A stretch of 52,013 nucleotides of DNA from Oscillospiraceae bacterium. Its GTDB lineage: Bacteria > Bacillota > Clostridia > Oscillospirales > Ruminococcaceae. How positions within the stretch are numbered: the stretch's first letter is position 1; every line of letters starts with the position of its first letter. The stretch is taken from assembly GCA_900770195.1 (NCBI GenBank), contig CAAGJI010000027.1, positions 1-52,013 of the forward strand. The letters are read 5' to 3'. This document shows, piece after piece, positions 33,413 to 42,865 of the stretch. A program made the position numbers and the translations under genes. A model generated the notes under the pieces. That model saw only the letters and a list, made by a program, of their open reading frames with translations. It did no database searches and had not been told where the DNA came from.

Positions 33413-34114
33413 TTATGCTGATGTTTTAGCTTCTCTGTCTGAACGTTTTGCAAAAAGTTTTGAAAGTGCTTTTTTGTAAACAATATTATACATAACAAAA
33501 AGTAACGCCAAAGCACAAACAACATCAACAAATGAATGCTGTTTCAAAAACATTGTTGAAAGCGATATAAGCACTGCTGCAACAAAGAAAAATATCTTTA
33601 CAGGCTTATTTTTTCTGAAACTTTTACTCTTGCTTACTACAATATATGCAGCACATGAATTATAGACGTGTACACTCGGGCAGACATTCGTCGGTGTATC
33701 CGTTCTGTAAAGTTCGGCACATAACCTGCCAAAAAAATTATCAGGCAATTCTGATATTGAAGGTCTTAACTGCTGACCGTTCGGAAAAATCGTACATATG
33801 AAAAGTGCTGCAAGCATTCCTCCGATTATAAGTTTGCAAACATAATCAAAATCTTTTTCTGATGTAAGCAGAAAATATACAAATACAAATCCCATCATAG
33901 GAAACCAAAAATAATATGGTATCAAAAAATACTCGCAAAACGGTATATAATCATCAATAAATGAATGCATAACTGTATACTGACCGTCAGCAGGTATACT
34001 TTGTTCAAGAAATGCAAACCATATTATATAAACAAGTGCGGGAAGAAGCTTTACACTTCTTTTTAAAACCCGTTTAAGATTTGATTTATTAAAATATTTT
34101 TTTATAAATGTCAT
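33413..34114 (-). CDS. PAP2-superfamily membrane phosphatase
   Basis: 233 residues with about six membrane spans. The phosphatase motifs are VCPSVHVYNS (PSxH with the catalytic His) and STMFLKQHSFVDV (KQH...D with the second His). The first motif (KxxxxxxRP) is partly seen as GQQLRPSIS. Members dephosphorylate lipid phosphates such as undecaprenyl or phosphatidyl phosphate, or transfer phospho-alcohols to ceramide-like lipids. Substrate not readable. It is the first gene of a run with the CobW and MocR genes (spacing of 14 and 9 bases). Confidence 0.87.
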   Translation of the reverse strand: MTFIKKYFNKSNLKRVLKRSVKLLPALVYIIWFAFLEQSIPADGQYTVMHSFIDDYIPFCEYFLIPYYFWFPMMGFVFVYFLLTSEKDFDYVCKLIIGGMLAALFICTIFPNGQQLRPSISELPDNFFGRLCAELYRTDTPTNVCPSVHVYNSCAAYIVVSKSKSFRKNKPVKIFFFVAAVLISLSTMFLKQHSFVDVVCALALLFVMYNIVYKKALSKLFAKRSDREAKTSA

Positions 34115-34202
34115 TTTATATTCCTCATTTTTAAGATGTTCATTTTTATAATTATATTATATTCTTACTCTTTTGTCAATGATTAATTTTTTAATTGAAC
34201 GA

Positions 34203-34279
34203 GAAATCAAAAATGAGAAATGGTAAATTAGAATGTCGCCGCTCTATATCAGTTTCTGATTCCTGATTTCTCATTTTAA
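34203..34279. repeat. Inverted-repeat spacer between PAP2 and L,D-transpeptidase genes
   Basis: AAAAATGAGAAAT near 34208-34220 is complementary to ATTTCTCATTTT near 34267-34278, enclosing about 45 bases. Possibly a degenerate small mobile element or a folded spacer. It resembles the 9815-9894 segment only in plan, not in sequence. Confidence 0.35.
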
Positions 34280-34286
34280 TTTTTAA

Positions 34287-34318
34287 GAAAAATGGACTGC
34301 ATAGCAGCCCATTTTTTT
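34287..34318 (-). terminator. Rho-independent-type hairpin downstream of the L,D-transpeptidase
   Basis: AAATGG-A-CTGC pairs with GCAG-C-CCATTT across ATA, with one internal mismatch and A/T-runs on both sides, 5 bases past the stop at 34323. Confidence 0.75.
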
Positions 34319-34322
34319 ATTG

Positions 34323-36515
34323 TTATTCATATGCAACAACAGGTATTCCGACTTCAATTGAATTGTAAAGTTTTTCCGCTGTTGATTTTGAAAGATTTAC
34401 ACAACCGTGTGAACCGTTTGTCTTGTATATCTGTCCGCCATATGCTGAACGGTTAAGGTCGTGGAAACCTATTCCAAGATATGTGAAATTCATCCACCAG
34501 TCAACCCATGTGTGATATCCCTGAACTTCATATGTTCCAAGATATTTACCCGGAACCATATCCCATACACAATACACTCCCGGAGGAGTAGCTCTTTCAG
34601 GGTCTGATGCAAGACCTGTTACAACATCATCATCAAGAACACACTGTCCATCTTTGTAAAGCCAGAAATGCTGAGCTGATATATCAAGTTCTATGTATGT
34701 TTTGCCGATATCATCTTTTGAATAATCGCCATACCCGAATATCGAAAACGACGGCTTTATTGTATCTGTTGAAAGATTCTTAACTGCATCAACTATTTTT
34801 GAAGTCATTGTTTCTTCATTTATTTTCCAGCCATATATGCTTGATGGTGTCCATTTAACAACTATATCACCTTTGTCTGTTGAATGGAAATTTCTGTCTT
34901 TTCCATATGTGTTATATTTGTCACTGAGTGTTTTAACATATTCTGAAACAGCATCTTTATCAACAACAAGTCCGCCTTTTTCATCAAGTGAAACCCATGA
35001 TGAAAGCGTATCAGAATCTATTTCTTCTTTTGAATCGTTAAAATCGATTGTAAGAGTCATACTTCCTGTTGAATTTATAAGGTCAAGTTCACTCTGCAAA
35101 TCTTCCGCTGTTATCTCTGCTTTAAGATAACAGTCAGCAGCATCAACATTTATTTTTGTATTTCCTTCTTTAACCTGAGAAATAACATATTCAGCAAATT
35201 TTGCGTTGTCAAGTTTATCGCCTTTTTCGCCTTCAACTATTTCATATTTTCCGTCCGAACCTTTTTCAAGACGTGCATTCACAGGGTCTTTTGTTCCCCA
35301 TGTATAATTCTGAATCAAGGCACGAAGTGCATTTTCTTCAAAAGAACTGTCAAGTTCAATATTATAATCTGTTGAATGGAAAAGTTTTGTAAACCAGAAT
35401 TTATGCTTTTCTTCACCATACCTTGTTCCTGCCGGAACTGAATATTTACAGCCAAACTGATTTCCGTCAAAATGAACTTCTTCACCATCACCCTTTACAA
35501 CCGTTATACCGCTCGTTTCGGCTCCGGATGCAATAAGTTCATCAGCTTCGCCTATTTTAACACCGCCGATATTTACACCGTTTACAAACGTATTTTTAAG
35601 GTATCTTCCTTTAAATCCCATATATCCGACTGTGTAGAGAATTCCGATTGCAATAACAAGAATAAGCACAAGAACAACTGTTATTATATTTGACTTGTTT
35701 ACTCCGTCTTTTACGCCTTCTCTGACAGCTGTATTGCCTTTTTTTGAAACAGGTTCTTCACCTTCAAAAAGATTTTCTTCGTCGATTTCTTCTTTTCTGT
35801 TTTTTATTGCGGTTGCTGTTCCTGCTGTTCTTTTGAATCTTGAATAGGAATCCTGTGGAACTGCGGTTTTTTCTGAATTTCCCGATGGTGCATAATCCCT
35901 GCTTGCAAAATTCCTGTTTACACTTCCGCTTTCAGAACCCGATGAAATAGAGTTTTTTATCATTCTGACTTTTTCACTTATATCAGCTTCTCTGTTTTGC
36001 GGCTGAACTCCTGCTTCATTTTTAAGTTCAGGTGATGTCACAACGACACGTTCGTGTTTTGAAACTTTCGGCTGAGATTTTTCTGTTTCAGGAATTTTTT
36101 CGTGTGAAACCTTTTCATGTGAAACTCTTTCATGCGAAACCTTTTCGTGCTTCGATGGTGTTTCCGCCCTTGCATTACGCTGTGATCTTGATGTGTAATC
36201 AAAATCAGGCAATGGTTTTTCATCTCTCATTTTTTCATTTTCTGCTTTCTTATTTATTTTTTCATCATTTTTCTTTATATCAGCTTTATCAGAATGCAAA
36301 ACAGAAGGTGTATTCTGCTTTTTTACAGCTGTTGATTCTGATGAAACTGTTTTTCTTTTTATAACAGCTTTTTTTGCAGGCTGTTCTTTTCGTTCCTGCT
36401 GTTCTTTCATCTTTTGTCTGTAAACAGGTGACTGAGAAATAAAAGATAAAGATTCTTCTATCTGTCTGTTCGTCTTTAAATTTTCCTCACCTTTGTTTGT
36501 TCTTTCATTACTCAA
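34323..36515 (-). CDS. L,D-transpeptidase (YkuD) with long cytoplasmic N-terminus
   Basis: About 730 residues. The first 275 or so are hydrophilic, rich in Lys, Glu and Ser, with a KVSHE tandem repeat; one membrane span (about 277-299) follows; then an extracytoplasmic part with peptidoglycan-binding type-4 repeats and the C-terminal YkuD domain, with GFHDLN and SHGCVNL (catalytic Cys about residue 705). It should make 3-3 crosslinks in peptidoglycan or attach proteins to it. The start is uncertain: TTG at 36515 lies 9 bases after AAGGGA, ATG at 36524 lies too close to it, and TTG at 36533 has no site. Own promoter and terminator. Confidence 0.92.
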   Translation of the reverse strand: MSNERTNKGEENLKTNRQIEESLSFISQSPVYRQKMKEQQERKEQPAKKAVIKRKTVSSESTAVKKQNTPSVLHSDKADIKKNDEKINKKAENEKMRDEKPLPDFDYTSRSQRNARAETPSKHEKVSHERVSHEKVSHEKIPETEKSQPKVSKHERVVVTSPELKNEAGVQPQNREADISEKVRMIKNSISSGSESGSVNRNFASRDYAPSGNSEKTAVPQDSYSRFKRTAGTATAIKNRKEEIDEENLFEGEEPVSKKGNTAVREGVKDGVNKSNIITVVLVLILVIAIGILYTVGYMGFKGRYLKNTFVNGVNIGGVKIGEADELIASGAETSGITVVKGDGEEVHFDGNQFGCKYSVPAGTRYGEEKHKFWFTKLFHSTDYNIELDSSFEENALRALIQNYTWGTKDPVNARLEKGSDGKYEIVEGEKGDKLDNAKFAEYVISQVKEGNTKINVDAADCYLKAEITAEDLQSELDLINSTGSMTLTIDFNDSKEEIDSDTLSSWVSLDEKGGLVVDKDAVSEYVKTLSDKYNTYGKDRNFHSTDKGDIVVKWTPSSIYGWKINEETMTSKIVDAVKNLSTDTIKPSFSIFGYGDYSKDDIGKTYIELDISAQHFWLYKDGQCVLDDDVVTGLASDPERATPPGVYCVWDMVPGKYLGTYEVQGYHTWVDWWMNFTYLGIGFHDLNRSAYGGQIYKTNGSHGCVNLSKSTAEKLYNSIEVGIPVVAYE
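36101..36150 (-). repeat. 15-bp tandem repeat coding KVSHE units
   Basis: Units at 36101-36115, 36116-36130, 36131-36145 and a partial fourth, each of the plan CATGTGAAACCTTTT with few changes. It keeps frame and encodes repeated (K/R)VSHE in the cytoplasmic part of the L,D-transpeptidase. Confidence 0.85.
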
Positions 36516-36628
36516 GACTTTCATTCCCTTCAATTGTTCTATATATAGCTTTCTTAAACATTATCAGCTTTTTTTGTGCAATTTAACACATTTTCATTCA
36601 ATTATCCGTATTATTTTCATACCTTTAT

Positions 36629-36657
36629 ATTCTATCATTTTTTAAGTCTTTTGTCAA
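36629..36657 (-). promoter_or_regulatory. Sigma-A promoter of the L,D-transpeptidase gene
   Basis: On the minus strand TTGACA (36657-36652), a 17-base spacer, TAGAAT (36634-36629), about 110 bases upstream of the likely start. Confidence 0.82.
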
Positions 36658-36721
36658 TATTATTTTCTAATTTGTAATACTAATTTTTTTTCTGTAAAAA
36701 AATATTTTTTTCAGAAAAGTA

Positions 36722-36750
36722 TAGATAATTCATTCAAGATATGATATAAT
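36722..36750 (+). promoter_or_regulatory. Promoter of the SdpI-like gene
   Basis: TAGATA (36722-36727), a 17-base spacer, TATAAT (36745-36750). It shows that the ATG at 36751 cannot be the start. Confidence 0.65.
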
Positions 36751-36783
36751 ATGTTATATATGTATTTTATGGAGGATTGGTTT

Positions 36784-37176
36784 ATGCTGAAAATTTTATG
36801 TTCTTTGCTTATGCTTATTTTTCCGCTTATTATGATTATTTTTTCTGTAATAACAAAAAAAGCAATAAACAAAGACTTTAACCACACATTCGGGTTTATG
36901 ACTGCATCAGCAAGACAAAATCAGAAAACCTGGAATTATGCAAACAGACTTGCTTCTGCTTTATTTAAAGTAATCGGAATTTTCCTGCTTGCAGTTTCAG
37001 TTGTTATGTCAATTTTTATTTTCATTTTTTTAAAAAATGCTGAAATAATTTTCGATATTTTTGCATTTTTCATATCTGCTGAAGCAATTATTTTAATTTC
37101 CTGCGTTTTTGCTGTTGTAATTTCAATATATAAAAACTTCGGAAACATATCAGAAAAAAAGGAAAGTGAAAAGTGA
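36784..37176 (+). CDS. SdpI-family membrane protein
   Basis: 130 residues from the ATG at 36784 with GGAGG 8 bases upstream. Three hydrophobic spans. Between the first and second is GFMTASARQNQKTWNYANRL, which corresponds to the G(Y/F)RT..S..N..TW..AN motif of SdpI/YhfL proteins. B. subtilis SdpI gives immunity to the SdpC toxin, but most relatives have no toxin partner, and none is seen here. It overlaps the next gene by 4 bases (GTGA), so it is translationally coupled to an rRNA/tRNA pseudouridine synthase. Confidence 0.75.
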   Translation: MLKILCSLLMLIFPLIMIIFSVITKKAINKDFNHTFGFMTASARQNQKTWNYANRLASALFKVIGIFLLAVSVVMSIFIFIFLKNAEIIFDIFAFFISAEAIILISCVFAVVISIYKNFGNISEKKESEK

Positions 37177-38099
37177 TACTTAAAAATATTACCATAAATA
37201 AAAATGACAGCGGTCAAAGGCTTGATAAATTTATACTGAAAATATATAAAAATCTGCCTAAATCAAAACTTTATTCTTCCATAAGAAAAAAAGATATTAA
37301 ACTAAACGGAAAAAAATGTGCCGGAAACGAAATGCTTTCAGAGGGTGATACTTTGCGTATCTGTCTGCCTGATGAATTTGCTGAAATAAAAAAAGAAATA
37401 TCAAAATCATCTCTTCCGCTTAATATAGTATATGAAGATGATAATATTATAATTGTAAACAAACACAAAAATCTTGATGTTCAGCCATCTTCAAAAGGTG
37501 CTGACTGTGCTGTTTCAAGGCTTTACAGTTATCTTGATTTTACACCTTCCCCTGAACATTCCTTTTCACCTGCATTCTGCAACCGCCTTGACAGAAACAC
37601 TCAGGGTATGCTTATAGCTGCCAAAAATGCAGCAGCTTTAAGGGAAATAAATCAATGCATACGTGAAAATAAAATACATAAAAAATACATTGCCGTATGT
37701 GTTGGAAATTTTAAAAATAAAAGCGGACTTTTAAAAAATCATCACTCTGTTTCGTTAGGAAATAAAGTTAAAATATCTGATATTCCTTTTGAAAATTCAA
37801 AAGAAACAATTACAGAATATAAAGTTTTAAAATCAAATGCAAATCTTTCACTTGTTGAAATAAACCTTATAACAGGCAGAAAACACCAGATAAGGGCGGT
37901 TCTTGCACATATCGGTCATCCTGTTTTAGGTGATGGCAAATATGGAAATTCAAAAATAAATCTTAAATATAAAGAAAAAAATCAGGTGCTTAGGGCGTAT
38001 GAACTTTCTTTTGAACCTGATGAAAATATGTCAATTGCCTGTCTTGACGGAAAAACTTTCCGTATAGATATTTCAGATATTGAAAAAAAATATTTTTAA
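37173..38099 (+). CDS. RluA-family pseudouridine synthase (S4 domain)
   Basis: 308 residues, GTG start overlapping the previous stop. An S4 RNA-binding domain (SGQRLDKFILKIYKNLPKSK ... DTLRICLP) precedes the catalytic domain. The active-site loop reads NRLDRNTQG against the usual HRLDR.TSG; the catalytic Asp and its flanking Arg residues are kept, but His and Ser are replaced. GRKHQIRAVLAHIGHPVLGD is typical of RluC/RluD enzymes. It isomerises uridines in ribosomal or transfer RNA; target unknown. A helicase gene follows 21 bases later. Confidence 0.9.
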   Translation: MILKNITINKNDSGQRLDKFILKIYKNLPKSKLYSSIRKKDIKLNGKKCAGNEMLSEGDTLRICLPDEFAEIKKEISKSSLPLNIVYEDDNIIIVNKHKNLDVQPSSKGADCAVSRLYSYLDFTPSPEHSFSPAFCNRLDRNTQGMLIAAKNAAALREINQCIRENKIHKKYIAVCVGNFKNKSGLLKNHHSVSLGNKVKISDIPFENSKETITEYKVLKSNANLSLVEINLITGRKHQIRAVLAHIGHPVLGDGKYGNSKINLKYKEKNQVLRAYELSFEPDENMSIACLDGKTFRIDISDIEKKYF

Positions 38100-38120
38100 T
38101 ACACTATTGAAAGGAATTTT

Positions 38121-40457
38121 ATGGATAACCTTAAACAAACTTTTCTAAACTACTATTTTTCATCATTGAACCCCCAACAGTTTCAGGCTGTTTTACATAT
38201 TAATGGTCCTCTGCTTGTTTTATCAGGTGCAGGAAGCGGAAAAACAACTGTTATTGTAAACAGAATTGTAAATATGATTCTTTTTGGCAATGCTTACAAT
38301 TCGCAATCAGATTATGTTGATGACAAGACAAAGGAACTTATTTATGAATATCTGAATGGCGAAGAAGTTGATATAAGTGAAATTTCATACGGGATTTCTG
38401 AAAACCCTGTCAGACCTTGGAATATTTTGGCAATTACTTTTACAAACAAAGCAGCAGGCGAACTTAAAAGTCGTCTTTGCGATAAACTCGGCGATATTGC
38501 ACAAAATATAAATGCATCAACTTTCCACTCGGCTTGTGCAAGAATACTTCGTTTTGAAATTGACGCACTGGGATTCAGTTCAAATTTTACAATTTATGAC
38601 ACTGATGATACAAAAAGACTTATGAAAAACTGTATGAAGGAACTTAATATTGAACAGAGTGGTTTTCCGATAAAATATGTTTTAAGCGTAATAAGCCTTG
38701 CAAAAAACGACCTTGTTTCACCAAAGGAATTTATTGAATCAGATGATAATAAATATGTGTATGATGCTTTTAAACAACGCACTATAGGTCAAATTTATGA
38801 GTATTATCAGCAGAGATTAAAAGAAGCAAATGCACTTGACTTTGATGACCTGCTTTATAAAACAGTTGAACTTTTTGAAAAATTCCCTGACATACTTGAA
38901 AAATATCAGTATAAATACAAATATATTCTTGTTGATGAATATCAGGATACAAATGCTGCACAATACAAACTTATTTCAATGCTTTCTGAAAAATATAAAA
39001 ATCTTTGCGTTGTTGGCGATGATGACCAGAGTATTTACAGTTTCAGAGGTGCAACAATTGAAAATATTTTAAGTTTTGAAAAACAGTTTCCAAACTGCCG
39101 CACAATAAAACTTGAACAGAATTACAGATCTACAAAAACAATTCTTGATGCTGCAAATTCTGTTATAAAAAATAATTCAAACAGGAAATCAAAATCTCTT
39201 TTCACAGATAAAACTTCCGACAAAAAAATCATCTGGTATACAGCAGCAGATGAAATGGAAGAGGCAAATTATATTGCTGCCACTATTAAAAATGAGGTTG
39301 AAAAAGGTGCTTCATATTCTGATTTTGCCGTTCTTTACAGAATGAATGCCCTTTCAAATTCAATTGAACGTGCATTTTTCCAGAAGATACCTTATAAAAT
39401 ATATGGTGGTTTAAGATTTTACGACAGAAAAGAAATACGTGATATGATCGCATATCTCAGCATTATTGTTAATGACTGGGATAATATACGTATGACAAGA
39501 ATTATAAACGAACCTAAAAGAGGCATAGGCGAAAGTACTGTAAATCTTATTGACCAGATAAGCCGTGACCTTGGCATTTCATATATTGAAATAATGCTTC
39601 ATGCCGATGAATATCCTGTACTTTCAAAAAAAGCGAAAACTCTTAAAAGTTTTGCACAGACAATAATTGAATTAAGACAGAAATTATCTGAAAAAGATTT
39701 TGTTTTATCCGAAATTGTGGACCTTATTATAAAGAAAACAGGATACAAAACAGCTATGGATCTCCTTGGAGATGAGGGAGTTGAACGTCTTGACAATATA
39801 TACGAACTTAAAACTTCAATAAATAAATATTGTGAAGAAAGTGAAGAACCGTCACTTGAAGGCTTCCTTGAAGAAATTTCTCTTTATACAGATGTTGACA
39901 ACTATCAGGAAACAGGCGACTGCGTCAGTCTTATGACAATTCATTCTTCAAAAGGTCTTGAATTTAAAAGTGTTTTCATCATAGCCATGGAAAGTGGAAT
40001 TTTTCCGAGTATGAGAAGCGAATTCAGTGTAAAGGATATTGAAGAAGAAAGGCGTCTTGCATACGTTGCCATAACAAGAGCAAAAGAAGAACTCACCATA
40101 ACAACAACCAAATCACGCAGACTTTTCGGCAGATGCGAGTCACATTCTCCTTCAAGATTTCTTTGTGAAATAGACAGGGATCTGCTTGAAATAAAGGGAT
40201 TTAAAAATAATTCTCCCGAAAAAAACAAGAAAATCTCCGGTCATGTATATACGTCTCCGTCACCAGCTTCATATGATGAGGAATATATGAAAAAACTTAC
40301 TGTCGGAACAACTGTCGAACACAGAAAATTCGGCAGGGGTATTATACTTACATCGAAACCTATGGGAAATGACCTGCTTCTTGAAGTAAGTTTCGATAAT
40401 TCCGGAACACGCAAAATTATGGCAGGTTTTGCAAAATTAAAGGTAGTTACATTATGA
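38121..40457 (+). CDS. pcrA: PcrA/UvrD-type superfamily 1 DNA helicase
   Basis: 778 residues, normal for PcrA. It unwinds DNA 3' to 5' in repair and plasmid or fork processing. All motifs are visible: Q-motif LNPQQFQAV, Walker A SGAGSGKTT, AITFTNKAAGEL, Walker B LVDEYQDTN, VGDDDQSIYSFRGA, LEQNYRST, TIHSSKGLEF and YVAITRAKEEL. The C-terminal tail (VEHRKFGRGIIL) is the PcrA tudor-like end that contacts RNA polymerase. It is third in the SdpI-RluA-PcrA run. Confidence 0.95.
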   Translation: MDNLKQTFLNYYFSSLNPQQFQAVLHINGPLLVLSGAGSGKTTVIVNRIVNMILFGNAYNSQSDYVDDKTKELIYEYLNGEEVDISEISYGISENPVRPWNILAITFTNKAAGELKSRLCDKLGDIAQNINASTFHSACARILRFEIDALGFSSNFTIYDTDDTKRLMKNCMKELNIEQSGFPIKYVLSVISLAKNDLVSPKEFIESDDNKYVYDAFKQRTIGQIYEYYQQRLKEANALDFDDLLYKTVELFEKFPDILEKYQYKYKYILVDEYQDTNAAQYKLISMLSEKYKNLCVVGDDDQSIYSFRGATIENILSFEKQFPNCRTIKLEQNYRSTKTILDAANSVIKNNSNRKSKSLFTDKTSDKKIIWYTAADEMEEANYIAATIKNEVEKGASYSDFAVLYRMNALSNSIERAFFQKIPYKIYGGLRFYDRKEIRDMIAYLSIIVNDWDNIRMTRIINEPKRGIGESTVNLIDQISRDLGISYIEIMLHADEYPVLSKKAKTLKSFAQTIIELRQKLSEKDFVLSEIVDLIIKKTGYKTAMDLLGDEGVERLDNIYELKTSINKYCEESEEPSLEGFLEEISLYTDVDNYQETGDCVSLMTIHSSKGLEFKSVFIIAMESGIFPSMRSEFSVKDIEEERRLAYVAITRAKEELTITTTKSRRLFGRCESHSPSRFLCEIDRDLLEIKGFKNNSPEKNKKISGHVYTSPSPASYDEEYMKKLTVGTTVEHRKFGRGIILTSKPMGNDLLLEVSFDNSGTRKIMAGFAKLKVVTL

Positions 40458-40523
40458 TATTTTAATATCAGAGATGTTTTACATAGTCCGCAAATTCAAA
40501 TATTTACAAAAGGAGTACTTAAA

Positions 40524-41945
40524 ATGAGAAAAACAAAAATAGTCTGCACGCTTGGACCTGCAAACAATGATGATGAGATTTTAAAAAATATGATGCTCAG
40601 CGGTATGAATGTTGCAAGATTCAACTTTTCACACGGCACATATGAACAGCACAAAGAAAGATTTGAACAGGTTGTAAGAATAAGAGAAGACCTTCATCTT
40701 CCTGTTGCAACACTTATGGATACAAAAGGTCCTGAAATAAGACTTGGAAAATTTGTTGATGACAAGCCTGTTTACATCGAAGATGGTGATATTTACACTC
40801 TTACAACAGAAGATATTCCATGTACAAAGGAAATAGGAAGTATTTCATATAAAAATCTTCCGCTTGATGTTCATGCAGGAACAACTATTCTTATAAATGA
40901 TGGTGTTATTGAACTTAAAGTTGAAGCTGTTAAAAGAAACAACATCATATGCAAAGTTATTCACGGCGGAAAACTTTCAAACAACAAAGGTATAAATGTT
41001 CCTGATGTTACTCTTTCTATGCCTTATCTTAGCGAATCAGATAAAAATGACCTTGAATTTGGTGCTTCACTCGGATTTGATTTTATCGCTGCAAGTTTTG
41101 TTCGTTCAGGTGCTGACATCGATTATTTAAGAAGATATACTCAGACACTCGGCTGGTCAGATGTAAGAATAATTGCAAAGATTGAAAACCGTGACGGTGT
41201 AAATAATATTGATGAGATACTTAAAACAGCAGACGGTATAATGGTTGCCAGAGGCGATATGGGCGTTGAAATTCCGTTTGAACAGATTCCTTCAATACAG
41301 AAAGAACTTATCACAAAAGGCTTCAGAGCAGGCAAGCAGGTCATCACAGCAACACAGATGCTTGAATCTATGATTGAAAATCCAAGACCTACAAGAGCGG
41401 AAATTACTGACGTTGCAAACGCTATTTACGATGGCACAAGTGCTATTATGCTTTCAGGTGAAACTGCCGCAGGTAAATACCCTGTTGAAGTTGTTGAAAC
41501 AATGGACAGAATCGCAAAGACAACTGAAAAAAATATTGACTATAAACATTTTCTCTCAGCAAGAAAAATTGAATACAGCGGAAGTGTTGCAGATGCTATC
41601 GCACACGCAACAGTTACAACTGCACATGACCTTGATGCAAAGGCAATTGTTACGGTTACAGAAACAGGCGGTACTGCAAGACTGATTTCAAAATTTAGAC
41701 CATACTCCCCTATTATTTCATGCACAACTTCTGAAAAAGTTTTCAGACAGATGAATTTAAGCTGGGGTGTTACTCCTGTTATGCTTGACTACAAAGACAG
41801 CACAGATGCACTTTTCAAAGCTGCCGCAGAAAAAGCGGTTGACCTCCAGATTGCTTCTCAGGGCGATTTAGTTGTCATAACAGCCGGTATCCCTCTTGGT
41901 TGCAGCGGTACAACAAATATGATGAAAGTTGAAGAAATTAAGTAA
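40524..41945 (+). CDS. pyk: Pyruvate kinase
   Basis: 473 residues, lacking the extra C-terminal phosphohistidine domain found in bacilli and many clostridia. It makes pyruvate and ATP from phosphoenolpyruvate. RKTKIVCTLGPAN, MNVARFNFSHG, IIAKIENRDG (catalytic Lys), VARGDMGVE and TRAEITDVANAI are the family signatures. The ATG has AAAGGAG. It ends at a strong hairpin. With pfk at 20.7 kb it gives two control points of glycolysis in this window. Confidence 0.97.
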   Translation: MRKTKIVCTLGPANNDDEILKNMMLSGMNVARFNFSHGTYEQHKERFEQVVRIREDLHLPVATLMDTKGPEIRLGKFVDDKPVYIEDGDIYTLTTEDIPCTKEIGSISYKNLPLDVHAGTTILINDGVIELKVEAVKRNNIICKVIHGGKLSNNKGINVPDVTLSMPYLSESDKNDLEFGASLGFDFIAASFVRSGADIDYLRRYTQTLGWSDVRIIAKIENRDGVNNIDEILKTADGIMVARGDMGVEIPFEQIPSIQKELITKGFRAGKQVITATQMLESMIENPRPTRAEITDVANAIYDGTSAIMLSGETAAGKYPVEVVETMDRIAKTTEKNIDYKHFLSARKIEYSGSVADAIAHATVTTAHDLDAKAIVTVTETGGTARLISKFRPYSPIISCTTSEKVFRQMNLSWGVTPVMLDYKDSTDALFKAAAEKAVDLQIASQGDLVVITAGIPLGCSGTTNMMKVEEIK

Positions 41946-41958
41946 TTATATACAACAA

Positions 41959-41996
41959 AACCAAAAGCAGGCAGATTTTTCTTCCTGCTTTTGGTT
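41959..41996 (+). terminator. Terminator after pyk
   Basis: CCAAAAGCAGG (41961-41971) pairs with CCTGCTTTTGG (41984-41994), extended by AA/TT, then TTATTA. The core is almost the same as the terminator at 42866-42895. Confidence 0.8.
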
Positions 41997-42021
41997 ATTA
42001 TAACAAAAAAGAAAAAAGCTA

Positions 42022-42050
42022 TTGACATTTTTTCGTGTAAGGTTTACAAT
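42022..42050 (+). promoter_or_regulatory. Sigma-A promoter of the dockerin gene
   Basis: TTGACA (42022-42027), a 17-base spacer, TACAAT (42045-42050), with a leader of about 60 bases. Confidence 0.85.
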
Positions 42051-42120
42051 ATATATAAGGGTTGGAAGAATACCCTTCATTCGGTAAAAGAAAATAAATT
42101 TAAAGGAAAAGGTGATACGT

Positions 42121-42840
42121 ATGAAAAAGATAATTTCATTAATTTCAGCAATCACAATGATTGCATCAATTGGTACAACTACCGTAATTGCAAACGCTGA
42201 AGAAACATATTTAAAGGGTGATTTCAATGGTGATGGCATAGTTGATTACAATGATGCTTTCGATTTTCAGCACGCTTATGCAGTTGCTATATCAAAAAAA
42301 GCAAACTTTGAAGGAAAAGATGTTGATACTCACAGAGCCGAATTAACAAAAATTATCAAGGACGAAAATAAGATAGATGATGCTAAAGCTGAATCTCTTG
42401 ATTTAAACAAAGACGGCTACTTTGATACAAGAGATGTTATTTACATTCTTGAATATGATGCAGATAAGCATTTTGGATATACAGGAGATTTTGATGTTGA
42501 TGCTGTTTATGAGTATTATAAAACTCTTGACACTAACAAAACTGCGGAATATCACAAAGCAATACAAATAGCATATGACAACGCTCATCCTGTTGAAGTA
42601 GTTCCTGAACCTGATCCGGAACCATCTCTCGGTGATGTAAATGGTGATAAGCAGATAGACTCAAAGGACGCAGTTGCTGTACTTAAATATTATGCCGCTT
42701 CGCTTACTTCAGAAGAAAGCAAAGTTGAAAATTACCAGTGGATCGCTGAATATGGTGATTACAACAAAGACGGTGTCGTAGATGCAAAAGATGCAGTTGC
42801 AATTGTTCGTGAATACGCCGCATTGATTATGGGCGAATGA
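42121..42840 (+). CDS. Secreted protein made of two dockerin-like modules
   Basis: 239 residues from the ATG at 42121 (AGGAAAAGGTG upstream). The signal peptide ends near VIANA-EE. Module 1 (about 30-110) has two calcium loops, DFNGDGIVDYND (34-45) and DLNKDGYFDTRD (94-105), with an unusually long gap. A linker rich in Pro, Glu and Val (155-169) leads to module 2 with DVNGDKQIDSKD (172-183) and DYNKDGVVDAKD (213-224), a standard type I-like dockerin with repeated DAVAVLKYYAA/DAVAIVREYAA helices. No catalytic or cell-wall domain exists. Dockerins bind cohesins of scaffoldins, so it could be an adaptor or competitor in a cellulosome or amylosome. No cohesin gene is in the window. Confidence 0.88.
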   Translation: MKKIISLISAITMIASIGTTTVIANAEETYLKGDFNGDGIVDYNDAFDFQHAYAVAISKKANFEGKDVDTHRAELTKIIKDENKIDDAKAESLDLNKDGYFDTRDVIYILEYDADKHFGYTGDFDVDAVYEYYKTLDTNKTAEYHKAIQIAYDNAHPVEVVPEPDPEPSLGDVNGDKQIDSKDAVAVLKYYAASLTSEESKVENYQWIAEYGDYNKDGVVDAKDAVAIVREYAALIMGE

Positions 42841-42865
42841 TTAATGTCTTATAAAAATATGAAAT

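Noticed and set aside
36751..36783. Earlier ATG for the SdpI-like gene
   Set aside because: It begins immediately after the -10 box and has no ribosome site; the ATG at 36784 has GGAGG.
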